From the NCBI RefSeq assembly GCF_021534965.1, contig NZ_CP091037.1:3231501-3295500 (forward strand): DNA of 64,000 nucleotides, written 5' to 3'. The DNA comes from Muricauda sp. SCSIO 65647 (GTDB lineage Bacteria > Bacteroidota > Bacteroidia > Flavobacteriales > Flavobacteriaceae). Every line of letters starts with the position of its first letter. Positions within the stretch are counted from its first letter, which is position 1. Positions 8,626 through 16,663 of this stretch are shown here, piece by piece. Below the pieces are notes generated by a model, which saw nothing but the letters and a program-made list of their open reading frames with translations, had not been told where the DNA came from and ran no database searches. A program made the translations under genes and the position numbers.

Positions 8626-8686
8626 GCTAAAATTCATCAATTTTCCTTGTGGCCTATCCATTACTTTTACTTCCAAAATAGATAAT

Positions 8687-9604
8687 ATGATGCAGTTTGA
8701 ATGGAAAGGCGTTATGCCTGCTGTGACTACAAAATTTACCAAAGACGATGGCCTTGATATTGAAATGTTTTCGACCAACATCAAGGCACAATTGAATGCT
8801 GGCGTAAGCGCAATAATATTGGGCGGAACTTTAGGAGAGGCGAGTACGCTCACCGACGATGAAAAGAAAGCCTTGGTTGTGCATACCGTAAGTTTGGTAG
8901 GTAACCAAGTGCCCGTTGTTTTGAACATTGCGGAGCAATCGACGAAAGATGCCGTTTCAGCTGCAGAAAATGCACAACGGTACGGTGTCAGTGGTTTGAT
9001 GATGTTACCGCCCATGCGCTACAAAGCGACGGATCATGAAACGGTCACATATTTCAAGACAGTGGCGCAAAGCACTGATTTGCCCATTATGATCTATAAC
9101 AACCCCGTGGACTATAAAATTGAGGTTACCCTTGATATGTTTGATGAATTGTTGAAACATGACAACATACAAGCCGTAAAAGAATCCACAAGAGATCTGA
9201 CCAATGTGACACGCATCAAAAATGCCTTTGGTGACCGATTGAAGATTCTTTGCGGGGTCGATACCATTGCCCTTGAAAGCATTCTGATGGGTGCCGAGGG
9301 TTGGGTGGCCGGTTTGGTATGTGCGTTTCCTAGAGAAACGGTCGCCATTTATAAACTGGCCATGGCCGGTCGAATTGAAGAAGCAAGGCAAATCTTTAGA
9401 TGGTTCTTACCTTTGTTGGAGTTGGATATCAATCCACAACTGGTTCAGAACATCAAATTGGCCGAAGTGGCCGCAGGTTTGGGAACTGAAAACGTTCGTG
9501 CCCCACGACTACCTTTGCAAGGTGCGGAACGCAAACGTGTCTTGAAGATCATTGAAGAGGGTGTACGGTCACGCCCACAATTGCCTCATTATAAAAATAT
9601 TTAA
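8687..9604 (+). CDS. DHDPS-family lyase, probable 1-pyrroline-4-hydroxy-2-carboxylate deaminase
   Basis: A 305-residue TIM-barrel enzyme of the dihydrodipicolinate synthase family. The Schiff-base lysine is K165 in QAVKEST, the active-site tyrosine Y137 in IYNNP, and GGTLGEAS replaces the GTTGE loop. The genomic setting (KGSA dehydrogenase, proline-racemase-family epimerase, FAD oxidoreductase) points to the deaminase that turns pyrroline hydroxycarboxylate into alpha-ketoglutarate semialdehyde in hydroxyproline breakdown. An upstream TTG at 8624 would add 21 residues but lies inside the palindrome, so I prefer ATG 8687 (or 8690). It is first in the operon; the next gene starts right after its stop codon. 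Confidence 0.87.
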   Translation: MMQFEWKGVMPAVTTKFTKDDGLDIEMFSTNIKAQLNAGVSAIILGGTLGEASTLTDDEKKALVVHTVSLVGNQVPVVLNIAEQSTKDAVSAAENAQRYGVSGLMMLPPMRYKATDHETVTYFKTVAQSTDLPIMIYNNPVDYKIEVTLDMFDELLKHDNIQAVKESTRDLTNVTRIKNAFGDRLKILCGVDTIALESILMGAEGWVAGLVCAFPRETVAIYKLAMAGRIEEARQIFRWFLPLLELDINPQLVQNIKLAEVAAGLGTENVRAPRLPLQGAERKRVLKIIEEGVRSRPQLPHYKNI

Positions 9605-11188
9605 ATGATTACGGGAAAAAACCACATTGGTAACCGTCTTTCCGCACTAGGGAGCAAAACATACAAAACGTTCAATCCGCAATCGAACATCGAAAATGGA
9701 CATGTTTTTTCAGAAGCGTCAAAAGATGAAATCGACGAAGCGGTCAATTTGGCCGCTGAAGCCTTTAAAGCGTTCAGAACCATTTCTGGAGTAAAAAAAG
9801 CTGTCTTTTTGAGGGCCATTGCCGATGAAATTCTCAATTTGGGAGATGCACTTCTTGATACCTATTGTTCTGAAACCGGACTTCCGAAAGGTCGTGCAGA
9901 GGGTGAACGTGGCCGAACGGTCTTTCAGCTGCGCACTTTTGCCGATTTGGTCGAGAAGGGTAGTTGGGTCGAGGCCTCGATTGACACAGCTATTCCTGAA
10001 AGAACACCGGTGCCAAAACCAGATTTACGAAAGATGTCCATACCCATTGGCCCAATTGTAGTATTCGGGGCCAGCAATTTTCCACTTGCCTATTCAACGG
10101 CAGGAGGCGATACGGCGGCGGCTTTGGCAGCGGGTTGCCCCGTGATTGTAAAATCGCACCCTATGCATGCCGGAACAGGTGAATTGGTCGCTTCGGCCGT
10201 TGTCAGGGCAGGCCAAGATACCGATATGCCCAATGGCGTGTTTTCAAACCTCAACAGTTCAGGCATTGAGGTGGGTCAACATTTGGTGCAGCACCCTAAG
10301 GTGAAAGGGGTTGGTTTTACAGGTAGCATTCGAGGTGGTCGCGCCCTCTATGATCTGGCTGCCAAACGCCAAGAACCCATACCCGTTTTTGCCGAGATGG
10401 GCAGTATCAATCCCGTAGTACTGTTACCAGAAGCCCTAAAAAAAAATATCGATGGGTGGGCCGAGACCTACGCAAAGTCCATTACGTTGGGCACGGGGCA
10501 GTTTTGTACCAACCCGGGGTTGTTGTTGGGAATCAAGAGTGATGCTTTGGATGAATTCATTAAAAAGCTGGCCGATGGAATCGTACACATAGAACCCGGT
10601 TGTATGCTGCATCCAAACATATTCGGTGCCTATGAAAAAAATAAGTCAAGAGCATTGGCACAATCTGAATTGAGTTTGGTGGCTGATTTCGAAAATCATG
10701 TCACAACGAATTATGCACGACAGGCACTGGCCAAGGTCGATGGGGCAGATTTTCTCGAAAACCTGTCTTTACATCAAGAAGTGTTCGGTCCATTTTCGAT
10801 AGTGGTACAATGTGAGGATGTCAAAGAGTTGGAATTGGTCATCTCAAAGCTTGAAGGCCAGCTGACCGGTACTCTCATTGTAGATAATAAGGAAATGATT
10901 GAGTATCAATCAATAATCGAAGCGCTAAAGAATAGGGTAGGCCGTATTATTTTCAACGGGGTGCCCACGGGCGTTGAGGTGTGTCCTTCGATGACACATG
11001 GCGGGCCCTATCCTGCATCTACAGATAGTCGTTTTACAGCGGTGGGCATCCATTCCATCAAACGATGGGTACGGCCTTTCAGTTTTCAAGACTGGCCAAA
11101 CGATTTGCTTCCTGAAGAGCTAAAAAATGAAAATCCGTTGAAAATCAAAAGATTGGTAAATGGAGAGTGGACCAACAATAAAATCTGA
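9605..11188 (+). CDS. Aldehyde dehydrogenase, probable alpha-ketoglutarate semialdehyde dehydrogenase
   Basis: A 527-residue member of the ALDH superfamily, of the length and type of bacterial 2,5-dioxovalerate (KGSA) dehydrogenases. Catalytic Cys301 is in GTGQFCTNPG, general base Glu264 in FAEMGSINP, and the oxyanion Asn158 in GASNFP. The coenzyme lysine appears in VIVKSHP, a variant seen in the NADP-preferring group. It would oxidise the semialdehyde to alpha-ketoglutarate, the last step of hydroxyproline catabolism. The ATG directly follows the TAA of the deaminase gene, which suggests coupled translation. The same family also serves arabinose, glucarate and galactarate routes, but the neighbours argue for hydroxyproline. 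Confidence 0.9.
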   Translation: MITGKNHIGNRLSALGSKTYKTFNPQSNIENGHVFSEASKDEIDEAVNLAAEAFKAFRTISGVKKAVFLRAIADEILNLGDALLDTYCSETGLPKGRAEGERGRTVFQLRTFADLVEKGSWVEASIDTAIPERTPVPKPDLRKMSIPIGPIVVFGASNFPLAYSTAGGDTAAALAAGCPVIVKSHPMHAGTGELVASAVVRAGQDTDMPNGVFSNLNSSGIEVGQHLVQHPKVKGVGFTGSIRGGRALYDLAAKRQEPIPVFAEMGSINPVVLLPEALKKNIDGWAETYAKSITLGTGQFCTNPGLLLGIKSDALDEFIKKLADGIVHIEPGCMLHPNIFGAYEKNKSRALAQSELSLVADFENHVTTNYARQALAKVDGADFLENLSLHQEVFGPFSIVVQCEDVKELELVISKLEGQLTGTLIVDNKEMIEYQSIIEALKNRVGRIIFNGVPTGVEVCPSMTHGGPYPASTDSRFTAVGIHSIKRWVRPFSFQDWPNDLLPEELKNENPLKIKRLVNGEWTNNKI

Positions 11189-11194
11189 TTCTTG

Positions 11195-12205
11195 ATGTCC
11201 CATATTTTTAAATGTATTGATGCCCACACATGTGGTAATCCGGTACGGGTCATCAAAGAGGGTGCCCCAGAGTTGAAAGGAGCCAGTATGAGCGAAAAAC
11301 GCCAACATTTTCTAAAAGAATTTGACTGGATCCGCAAGGGGCTCATGTTCGAGCCACGTGGTCATGATATGATGAGCGGTAGTATGTTGTACCCCCCGCA
11401 TGATCCCAAAAATGATTTTGCCATTTTGTTTATCGAAACCTCTGGCTGTCTACCGATGTGTGGGCATGGCACCATAGGAACCATAACAGTGGCTATTGAA
11501 AAAAAATTGATCGATCCCAAGGTTCAAGGCCAAATCAAGATGGAAGCGCCAGCTGGGTTGGTTGAAATCAACTACCACCAGAATGACAGTGGCAAGGTCG
11601 AATGGGTAGAACTGACCAATGTAAAAAGCTATTTGGCAGCTACAGACTTGACCGTTGATTGTCCAGAGCTGGGCGAACTGATTTTTGATGTTGCCTATGG
11701 CGGAAATTTTTATGCCATTGTAGATTCGCAAGAAAACTATTCTGGCCTGCAAAATTTTTCAATGGATAACATTGTTCGACTTTCGCGGGTATTGAGAAAA
11801 CGTATCAATGAAAAATATCCTGATAAATTCATTCATCCAGATAACGAGACCATTCGTGATGTGAGCCATATGCTATGGACCGGTAAACCATTGGATGCAA
11901 ATTCTTCTGGAAGGAACGCTGTATTCTACGGTGACAAGGCGATTGACCGTAGTCCATGCGGTACGGGCACCTCGGCACGTATGGCACAGCTATATTTCAA
12001 AGGAAAACTCAGAATAGGGGAAGAATACATTCATGAAAGTTACATCGGTTCAACTTTTGTGGGTACTGTGGCTGAAGAAACCCGTATAGGCGAAATAAAG
12101 GCCATTGTACCAAAAATAAGGGGATGGGCAAAGATTTATGGTGAAAATACGATTACCATTGACCCCGATGATGATCCTTATGCGTACGGTTTTCAAGTAA
12201 TTTGA
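11195..12205 (+). CDS. 4-hydroxyproline 2-epimerase (proline racemase family)
   Basis: A 336-residue proline racemase family protein. Both catalytic cysteines are present: Cys89 in PMCGHGTIG and Cys255 in SPCGTGTSA. Having two cysteines separates epimerases and racemases from 3-hydroxyproline dehydratases, where one is threonine. The enzyme inverts C2 of trans-4-hydroxy-L-proline to give cis-4-hydroxy-D-proline in the cytoplasm. The in-frame TTG two codons behind the upstream stop (11192) is less likely than ATG 11195. The gene sits third in a tight operon, one base before the oxidoreductase gene. Proline racemase activity is an alternative the sequence cannot exclude. Confidence 0.9.
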   Translation: MSHIFKCIDAHTCGNPVRVIKEGAPELKGASMSEKRQHFLKEFDWIRKGLMFEPRGHDMMSGSMLYPPHDPKNDFAILFIETSGCLPMCGHGTIGTITVAIEKKLIDPKVQGQIKMEAPAGLVEINYHQNDSGKVEWVELTNVKSYLAATDLTVDCPELGELIFDVAYGGNFYAIVDSQENYSGLQNFSMDNIVRLSRVLRKRINEKYPDKFIHPDNETIRDVSHMLWTGKPLDANSSGRNAVFYGDKAIDRSPCGTGTSARMAQLYFKGKLRIGEEYIHESYIGSTFVGTVAEETRIGEIKAIVPKIRGWAKIYGENTITIDPDDDPYAYGFQVI

Positions 12206-12206
12206 C

Positions 12207-13457
12207 ATGAAAAAAGAAGTGATTGTTATTGGTGGTGGAATAATAGGTCTTTGCACGGCCTATTTTCTTAACAAAGAAGGGCATAAGGTCACGGTCATAG
12301 ATAAATCTGACATCTCTTTCGGCGCTTCATTTGTGAATGCGGGTTATCTGACCCCCAGCCATATAGTTCCCTTGGCAGCACCGGGCATGATTTTGAAGGG
12401 GTTGAAATATATGTTCAATTCGTCTAGTCCTTTTTATGTGAAACCGCGGTTTGATCGTGACTTTCTCAAATGGGCCTGGTACTTCAAAAAATCAGCTACC
12501 AAGGCCAAGGTACAGAAGGCCATGCCTATTATAAAAGACATCAATTTGTTGAGCCGTGAATTGTTCGAGACCATGGCGGCATCAAATGAGTTGGGTGATT
12601 TTCATTTAGAAAGAAAGGGACTTCTCATGGTCTACCAAACCGAAAAGGAAGGTGCCTATGAACAACGAGTGGCTGAAAGGGCAAAGGCAATGGGATTGCC
12701 GGTGAATCATCTGAATTCTTCAGAATTCAAAGACATTGAACCATATGTGGACATCAATGCAATGGGCGCTTTTCATTATCTGTGCGATAGGCATACCACA
12801 CCACCACAATTCATGAACCGGTTATTGGAGTACTTATCGAAACAAGGCATAGCGATCCGAAAATCTGAAGAAGTGATCGATTTGGAAGTATCCGATAAAA
12901 AAGTGAACAAGGTAATCACGAACACCGGCGTGTATATGGCAGACGACATTGTTTTTGCTGCAGGCTCGTGGTCATCGGTGCTTTCGCAAAAGTTGGGCAT
13001 TAAATTACCATTGCAGGCGGGAAAAGGGTATCGTATCGATGTTCAAAACCCCACGGGCATCACCATGCCGGCAATTTTAATGGAACCCAAAATAGCGGTG
13101 ACCCCTATGCAGGGCTTTACCCGTTTTACAAGTACCATGGAGTTTTCGGGCATCAACCAGACCATTCGAAAAGAACGGGTACAGGCCATTGCCAAAGGGG
13201 CCGCCCGATATTATGAAGGCTTGCAAATTCCAAAAACCGCAATTGATGGGGCCAAAAGTGGGCTTCGCCCTGTTTCACCCGATGGGTTGCCCTATATCGG
13301 TCGAAGTACAAAATACAAGAATTTGATTTTTGCCACAGGGCACGCGATGATGGGTTGGAGTTTGGGCCCCGCTACGGCCAAGCTGGTCACTGAATTGGTA
13401 TCTAACAGGAAAACTACAATGGATATCATGGCTTTTCATCCCGAGCGAAAATTTTAA
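12207..13457 (+). CDS. FAD-dependent oxidoreductase, probable D-hydroxyproline dehydrogenase
   Basis: A 416-residue DAO/DadA-family flavoprotein. The N-terminal dinucleotide-binding motif is VIVIGGGIIGLCTAYFL, followed by VIDKSD where the ribose contact is expected. The C-terminal motif GLRPVSPDGLPYIG and the ATGHAMMGWSLGPAT block match D-amino acid dehydrogenases. In this setting it should oxidise cis-4-hydroxy-D-proline to the pyrroline used by the first gene of the operon. Electrons probably go to the quinone pool. It is the last gene of the operon; an 80-base gap with a fresh -7 element separates it from the next gene. Sarcosine- or glycine-oxidase-like activity is a less likely alternative. 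Confidence 0.87.
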   Translation: MKKEVIVIGGGIIGLCTAYFLNKEGHKVTVIDKSDISFGASFVNAGYLTPSHIVPLAAPGMILKGLKYMFNSSSPFYVKPRFDRDFLKWAWYFKKSATKAKVQKAMPIIKDINLLSRELFETMAASNELGDFHLERKGLLMVYQTEKEGAYEQRVAERAKAMGLPVNHLNSSEFKDIEPYVDINAMGAFHYLCDRHTTPPQFMNRLLEYLSKQGIAIRKSEEVIDLEVSDKKVNKVITNTGVYMADDIVFAAGSWSSVLSQKLGIKLPLQAGKGYRIDVQNPTGITMPAILMEPKIAVTPMQGFTRFTSTMEFSGINQTIRKERVQAIAKGAARYYEGLQIPKTAIDGAKSGLRPVSPDGLPYIGRSTKYKNLIFATGHAMMGWSLGPATAKLVTELVSNRKTTMDIMAFHPERKF

Positions 13458-13525
13458 AGGGTTTACCACATTGTTATTTTCGATATTTGGCATCAAAATT
13501 GCGCTTCAAGTTCTGTAAATAGTGG

Positions 13526-13533
13526 TAATTTTG
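13526..13533 (+). promoter_or_regulatory. -7 element four bases before a start codon
   Basis: A perfect TAATTTTG ends four bases before the ATG at 13538. If it is used, transcription would begin at or inside the start codon. A TTG at 13499-13501 is 24 bp upstream, a loose -33 match. Confidence 0.4.
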
Positions 13534-13537
13534 TATC

Positions 13538-14446
13538 ATGCTAAAAAATTGTTTCACAGTCCTTTTAGGTTTTTTCTCCACCATGGTGATGGCCCAGGCC
13601 CCCCGACTCTTTACGGTCGAGGATTTTGATTTGAGGGGAAGCGTCAAAACCTCTCAAGTCGTGACCAATTATGGCAAGGAAATTTTTGAATTTGATGAGG
13701 ATGGGATTTTGGTGAAGACCACCACCCACTATAACGAACAAGATCAAGACGTTACCCACTATATTATAGAGGATGGTTTTTTAAGTGAAAAACGGATGGA
13801 AAGCTTTAAAGATAACGAGCTTGACAGAAGCACTTCAATGGCCAATTTTTATGAAATCGACACAACAGCCAACAAAGTAATCACCGAAAAAATCATTTCG
13901 TACGATAAAAATTTTGTCGAAAGCCAAGAATACCGTTTTGATGAAGAAAATCGTTTACAGACCATTATGACCTCGCACCTCGATGCTGTGGATGAGACTA
14001 CAATAACCCATGAGGATTATAAGAATGAACACACAGAATCACATTTTTTGAACGGAGTGCTCGAAAAGGCGATACGGACTTCAGAGAATGAAAAGGGTAA
14101 AACAATTTTGACCAAAGAGCTTGTCGACGGAAGTCCTGATAAGGCGATTGAACGAAAATATGATGTTCAAGGAAAACTGTTGTCTGAAGAATTTTTTAGA
14201 TATAACGAAACCGAAAAGCAGTTCAAGCCTTACGAAAAACACATTTTTGAGTATGATGATTCAGGTATATTGAAAAAAGAACTGATTATTCGCGGAACGG
14301 CCCGATCGACAAAAGAATACATCTTTCAGTTTGATGATAACGAGCTTAAGAACTGGGTCAAAAAAATCGTGTTGCCCGACAATGAATACACCACCCGAAA
14401 GATTGAATATTACCCTTCAATAGAAGAGGCGAACAAACCACAATAA
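13538..14446 (+). CDS. Exported protein of unknown function with beta-strand-like repeats
   Basis: A 302-residue protein with a clear signal peptide (LLGFFSTMVMAQ). The mature part is acidic and shows a loose repeat of about 20-25 residues built on patterns such as YRFDEENRLQT, RKYDVQGKLLSEE and FEYDDSGILKKE, each with an aromatic-x-Asp-x-x-Gly turn. This resembles YD-type or MORN-like antiparallel strands. It is probably periplasmic or on the surface. I do not recognise a named family and assign no function. Its last 90 bases and the bases after it are duplicated in decayed form about 540 bp downstream (14891-15044), so the gene once took part in a tandem duplication. Confidence 0.7.
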   Translation: MLKNCFTVLLGFFSTMVMAQAPRLFTVEDFDLRGSVKTSQVVTNYGKEIFEFDEDGILVKTTTHYNEQDQDVTHYIIEDGFLSEKRMESFKDNELDRSTSMANFYEIDTTANKVITEKIISYDKNFVESQEYRFDEENRLQTIMTSHLDAVDETTITHEDYKNEHTESHFLNGVLEKAIRTSENEKGKTILTKELVDGSPDKAIERKYDVQGKLLSEEFFRYNETEKQFKPYEKHIFEYDDSGILKKELIIRGTARSTKEYIFQFDDNELKNWVKKIVLPDNEYTTRKIEYYPSIEEANKPQ

Positions 14447-14454
14447 TTATTTCG

Positions 14455-14510
14455 GCCCTTTCGTTCGTCAGGTAATATACATGATAACAGGTGTTTCTCT
14501 TGAAACCATG
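14455..14510 (-). pseudogene. Relic of the GNAT acetyltransferase 3' end
   Basis: Read on the minus strand, this stretch encodes GFKRNTC and then L-T-N-E-like residues. It matches the C-terminus GFKRNTCCYGLLPDEW of the intact GNAT gene at 14988-15536 at the DNA level, with small insertions and deletions. TCGTCAGGTAATA and GGTGTTTCTCTTGAAACC are shared exactly between the two places. It is a decayed copy left by tandem duplication. Confidence 0.75.
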
Positions 14511-14521
14511 TTTAAACAAAA

Positions 14522-14545
14522 AAAAGGGGGCTTTTGCCCCCTTTT
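14522..14545. terminator. Bidirectional intrinsic terminator
   Basis: The stem AAAAGGGGGC/GCCCCCTTTT has a TTTT loop. A long A-run upstream makes it work for the minus strand too. It lies downstream of the exported-protein gene on the plus strand and 17 bases after the stop of the small ORF on the minus strand. Confidence 0.88.
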
Positions 14546-14561
14546 CAGTGTTCTTTTTACC

Positions 14562-14684
14562 TTAAGAAAACCGTATCAACTTCAATCCGGTATGCCTTCG
14601 GTGATTTTTCCAGCTCTCGTGACGGGTAAATAACCTATCGATGATAGCACTGCTCTTATTCATTTTTCTCTTTGTATCTTTCAT
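14562..14684 (-). CDS. Small basic protein candidate, 40 codons
   Basis: An ATG-to-TAA frame of 40 residues, strongly basic (about 13 Lys/Arg/His), beginning MKDTKRKMNKSSAII and ending TGLKLIRFS. AGAAG lies eight bases before the ATG, a possible Shine-Dalgarno sequence. A hairpin (14712-14728) sits in the presumed 5' leader, and a strong terminator follows the stop by 17 bases. Leader, ORF and terminator in this order look like a real transcription unit. The frame lies between two duplication relics, so it may be part of the element that was duplicated or inserted. No family is recognised; chance ORF remains possible. Confidence 0.45.
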   Translation of the reverse strand: MKDTKRKMNKSSAIIDRLFTRHESWKNHRRHTGLKLIRFS

Positions 14685-14711
14685 TTTACTTCTTTTTAAA
14701 TTGGTCGTGAT

Positions 14712-14728
14712 GGATGCAATGAGCATCC
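14712..14728. other. Hairpin in the leader of the small ORF
   Basis: GGATGC and GCATCC form a 6-bp stem with the loop AATGA, 28 bases upstream of the ATG of the 40-codon frame. No T-run follows on either strand, so it is not a terminator. Confidence 0.35.
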
Positions 14729-14890
14729 CTGTTTACACGTTGAATTTGACGTAAAAGAGCCCAAAACATTACATTGTTAAGAGAAGTTTAACCTTTCTGC
14801 AAGGTCCATACTTGTGAGATGGTGCTATTCTGGTAAGCTTCCTTAAAAAAAGCTTATTGTGAAGAGACCATTAAGAAGTTCAACTTAATG

Positions 14891-14981
14891 ATGGCTCAGG
14901 TCAAAATCGTGTTGCCAAACAATGATCATACCACCTAAAAATTGACTATAATCCTTCATGGAAGGCAGCAGACCACAATAG
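14891..14981 (+). pseudogene. Relic of the 3' end of the exported-protein gene
   Basis: The DNA TCAAAATCGTGTTGCC and AACAATGA..CATACCACC matches the end of the gene at 13538-14446 (KKIVLPDNEYTT), but an in-frame TAA and frameshifts break it. It abuts the intact GNAT gene just as the original gene end abuts the GNAT relic at 14455-14510, the two halves of one duplication scar. The rest of the space from 14729 to 14890 holds no recognisable feature. Confidence 0.75.
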
Positions 14982-14987
14982 TTGCTT

Positions 14988-15536
14988 TCAACCCTTCCAT
15001 TCGTCAGGTAATAGGCCATAACAGCAGGTGTTTCTCTTGAAACCGTCCAATAAGTAAACGTTTTTGCGCAAAACCCCCTCTAGGCTGGCCCCCAATTTTT
15101 CAACGGCCTTTCGAGAGCGCAGGTTGCGCTCATCGATCCTGAACTCTACTTTTTCAAACCCCATTTGTTGAAAGGCATGGTCGATCATCAATTTTTTCAT
15201 GGCCTGATTTAAGCCGGTGCCTTGAAATTCCTTGCCGATCCAAGTAGAGCCGATCTCGATTACTTTATTTTTCCAATCGATGTTCATGTAGCGAGTGCTT
15301 CCGGCATGGGCACTGTGCAACTTATCATAGACCAAAAAGGGAATGGCGGCGCTCTTTGTCCTTAAAACGTCGGCCGCTTTTACATAGTCATAAAGTTTTT
15401 CAGGCGTTTCTATTGCAGATGGTGAGTACTGTATCAATTTCTTTTGTGAGGCCACGGGAATAAGTAGCCCATAGTTTTCTAGATCCAAGGGCACTAACTT
15501 GGCACGTTCGTTTTCTAAGGTGAAATGTAAGTCCAT
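14988..15536 (-). CDS. GNAT family N-acetyltransferase (RimJ/RimL type)
   Basis: A 182-residue single-domain GNAT protein. The acetyl-CoA loop is in IGKEFQGTGLNQAMKKLM (a Q/GxGxN/A-type motif), preceded by the strand EIGSTWI. RNLRSRKAVEKLGASLEG is the usual B-motif helix of RimJ/RimL-like proteins. Substrates of this group are protein N-termini, small amines or antibiotics; none can be chosen here. Its ATG directly follows the TGA of the upstream alpha/beta hydrolase gene, so the pair is translated together. A decayed copy of its 3' end lies at 14455-14510. Confidence 0.88.
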   Translation of the reverse strand: MDLHFTLENERAKLVPLDLENYGLLIPVASQKKLIQYSPSAIETPEKLYDYVKAADVLRTKSAAIPFLVYDKLHSAHAGSTRYMNIDWKNKVIEIGSTWIGKEFQGTGLNQAMKKLMIDHAFQQMGFEKVEFRIDERNLRSRKAVEKLGASLEGVLRKNVYLLDGFKRNTCCYGLLPDEWKG

Positions 15537-16181
15537 TCAATACAATTTTTCGAGAAGGCCAGACCGTATTTCGTGACCCCCTTCATAAGTGATGACTTCG
15601 GCTGAGTCATCAAACAATGTTATGATTTTTTGTCGTTCAAGTTTTAACCGTTCTTCAGTAAGGTAGTGGTCGTTGTCGCCATAGACGACCTTTACCTTTT
15701 TCGGGGCAAAATATATTCCGCTCAATTGATCCCTGGTTATTTCATTGGGTATTCCGCCAGCATATAAAATAAGACGGTGACAGTCGATTTGGTTTCTGAC
15801 GAGCCAGCGCATCGCAATGGATACCCCTTGTGAAAATCCGAAAATGATGAGTTTGAGATTATTTGGTATTGCTTCGTTGGCATAGACCGCATTGGCATAG
15901 TTCAAGACATTTTCTATCTCAGACTTGGTATTTTCTTTGGTCAACCAACTCGCTCCCACGTATTTGAACTGATCATTCAAGTAATATTTTGAAGGGGCTT
16001 GTGGTGCAATGATATAGTGTTCATCAGCATTCAACTTTTGAAACGATTTTAAAAAGTAACGGCTCAAAAATCCCATACCGTGAAAGGCCATCCAAACATA
16101 TTTGGTTTTTTTGGTCAGGGAATTCAAAGTGGTATATGAATTACGGGCTTCATAGGCCACCATTTTTTCCTTTGTGTCCAT
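15537..16181 (-). CDS. Alpha/beta hydrolase (phospholipase/carboxylesterase type)
   Basis: A 214-residue alpha/beta hydrolase. The nucleophile elbow is GFSQG, the oxyanion region FHGMG, the acid probably the Asp in VYGDNDHY and the histidine in EGGHEI. Size and motifs match the small carboxylesterase group related to YpfH and phospholipase/carboxylesterases. There is no signal peptide, so it is cytoplasmic. The TTG at 16187 would add two residues; ATG 16181 is more likely. It forms a two-gene unit with the GNAT gene and is divergent from the menaquinone locus. A MenH-like role is conceivable because menH is otherwise absent here, but nothing in the motifs favours it. Confidence 0.83.
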   Translation of the reverse strand: MDTKEKMVAYEARNSYTTLNSLTKKTKYVWMAFHGMGFLSRYFLKSFQKLNADEHYIIAPQAPSKYYLNDQFKYVGASWLTKENTKSEIENVLNYANAVYANEAIPNNLKLIIFGFSQGVSIAMRWLVRNQIDCHRLILYAGGIPNEITRDQLSGIYFAPKKVKVVYGDNDHYLTEERLKLERQKIITLFDDSAEVITYEGGHEIRSGLLEKLY

Positions 16182-16240
16182 AGTCAAAAAAGTAAGCTGA
16201 TTTATTGCAAATGCTTTGGTAATTTTACAAAAAATACAGG

Positions 16241-16663
16241 ATGGAAGACTATAAGGCGAAGATTTTGAAGGTATGCAATGAGTTCAGCAAAAATACCCTA
16301 ATGGAAACCCTTGATATCGAATATGTTGATGTTGGGGAGAATTTTTTGGTTGCTAAAATGCCGGTGAACAGAAGGGTGCACCAACCTGACGGTGTGTTGC
16401 ATGGTGGGGCGACCGTGGCACTTGCTGAAAGTGTGGGCAGCGCGGCCTCTTACATTTTTTTGGACGCACAGAAGTTTTTTGTGCGTGGTATTGAGATTGC
16501 CGCCAATCATGTAAGAAGTATACAAGAAGGTTTTGTATATGCCAGGGCCTCTATCATACACAAGGGAAAGACCACTCAATTGTGGGAAATCAAAGTGACC
16601 GACGAAGAAGGCCAATTGGTGTCTAACTGCAAATTGACGACCATTGCTTTACCAAAAAAGTAG
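16241..16663 (+). CDS. Hotdog-fold thioesterase (PaaI family), probable DHNA-CoA thioesterase
   Basis: A 140-residue hotdog protein with the motif HGGATVALAESVGSAAS, the central helix of PaaI/4HBT-II thioesterases, including the glutamate that acts as catalytic base. It lies directly upstream of and overlaps the isochorismate synthase gene by 20 bases, so it is probably MenI, which frees 1,4-dihydroxy-2-naphthoate from CoA for MenA. The assignment to the menaquinone route is by position; the family itself is broad. Start ATG follows a TAATTTTA box by 13 bases. Confidence 0.85.
   Translation: MEDYKAKILKVCNEFSKNTLMETLDIEYVDVGENFLVAKMPVNRRVHQPDGVLHGGATVALAESVGSAASYIFLDAQKFFVRGIEIAANHVRSIQEGFVYARASIIHKGKTTQLWEIKVTDEEGQLVSNCKLTTIALPKK

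Noticed and set aside
8624-8686. N-terminal extension of the deaminase gene from TTG 8624
   Set aside because: The TTG is inside the palindromic operator candidate and the extra 21 residues do not look like the family; ATG 8687 gives the normal N-terminus.
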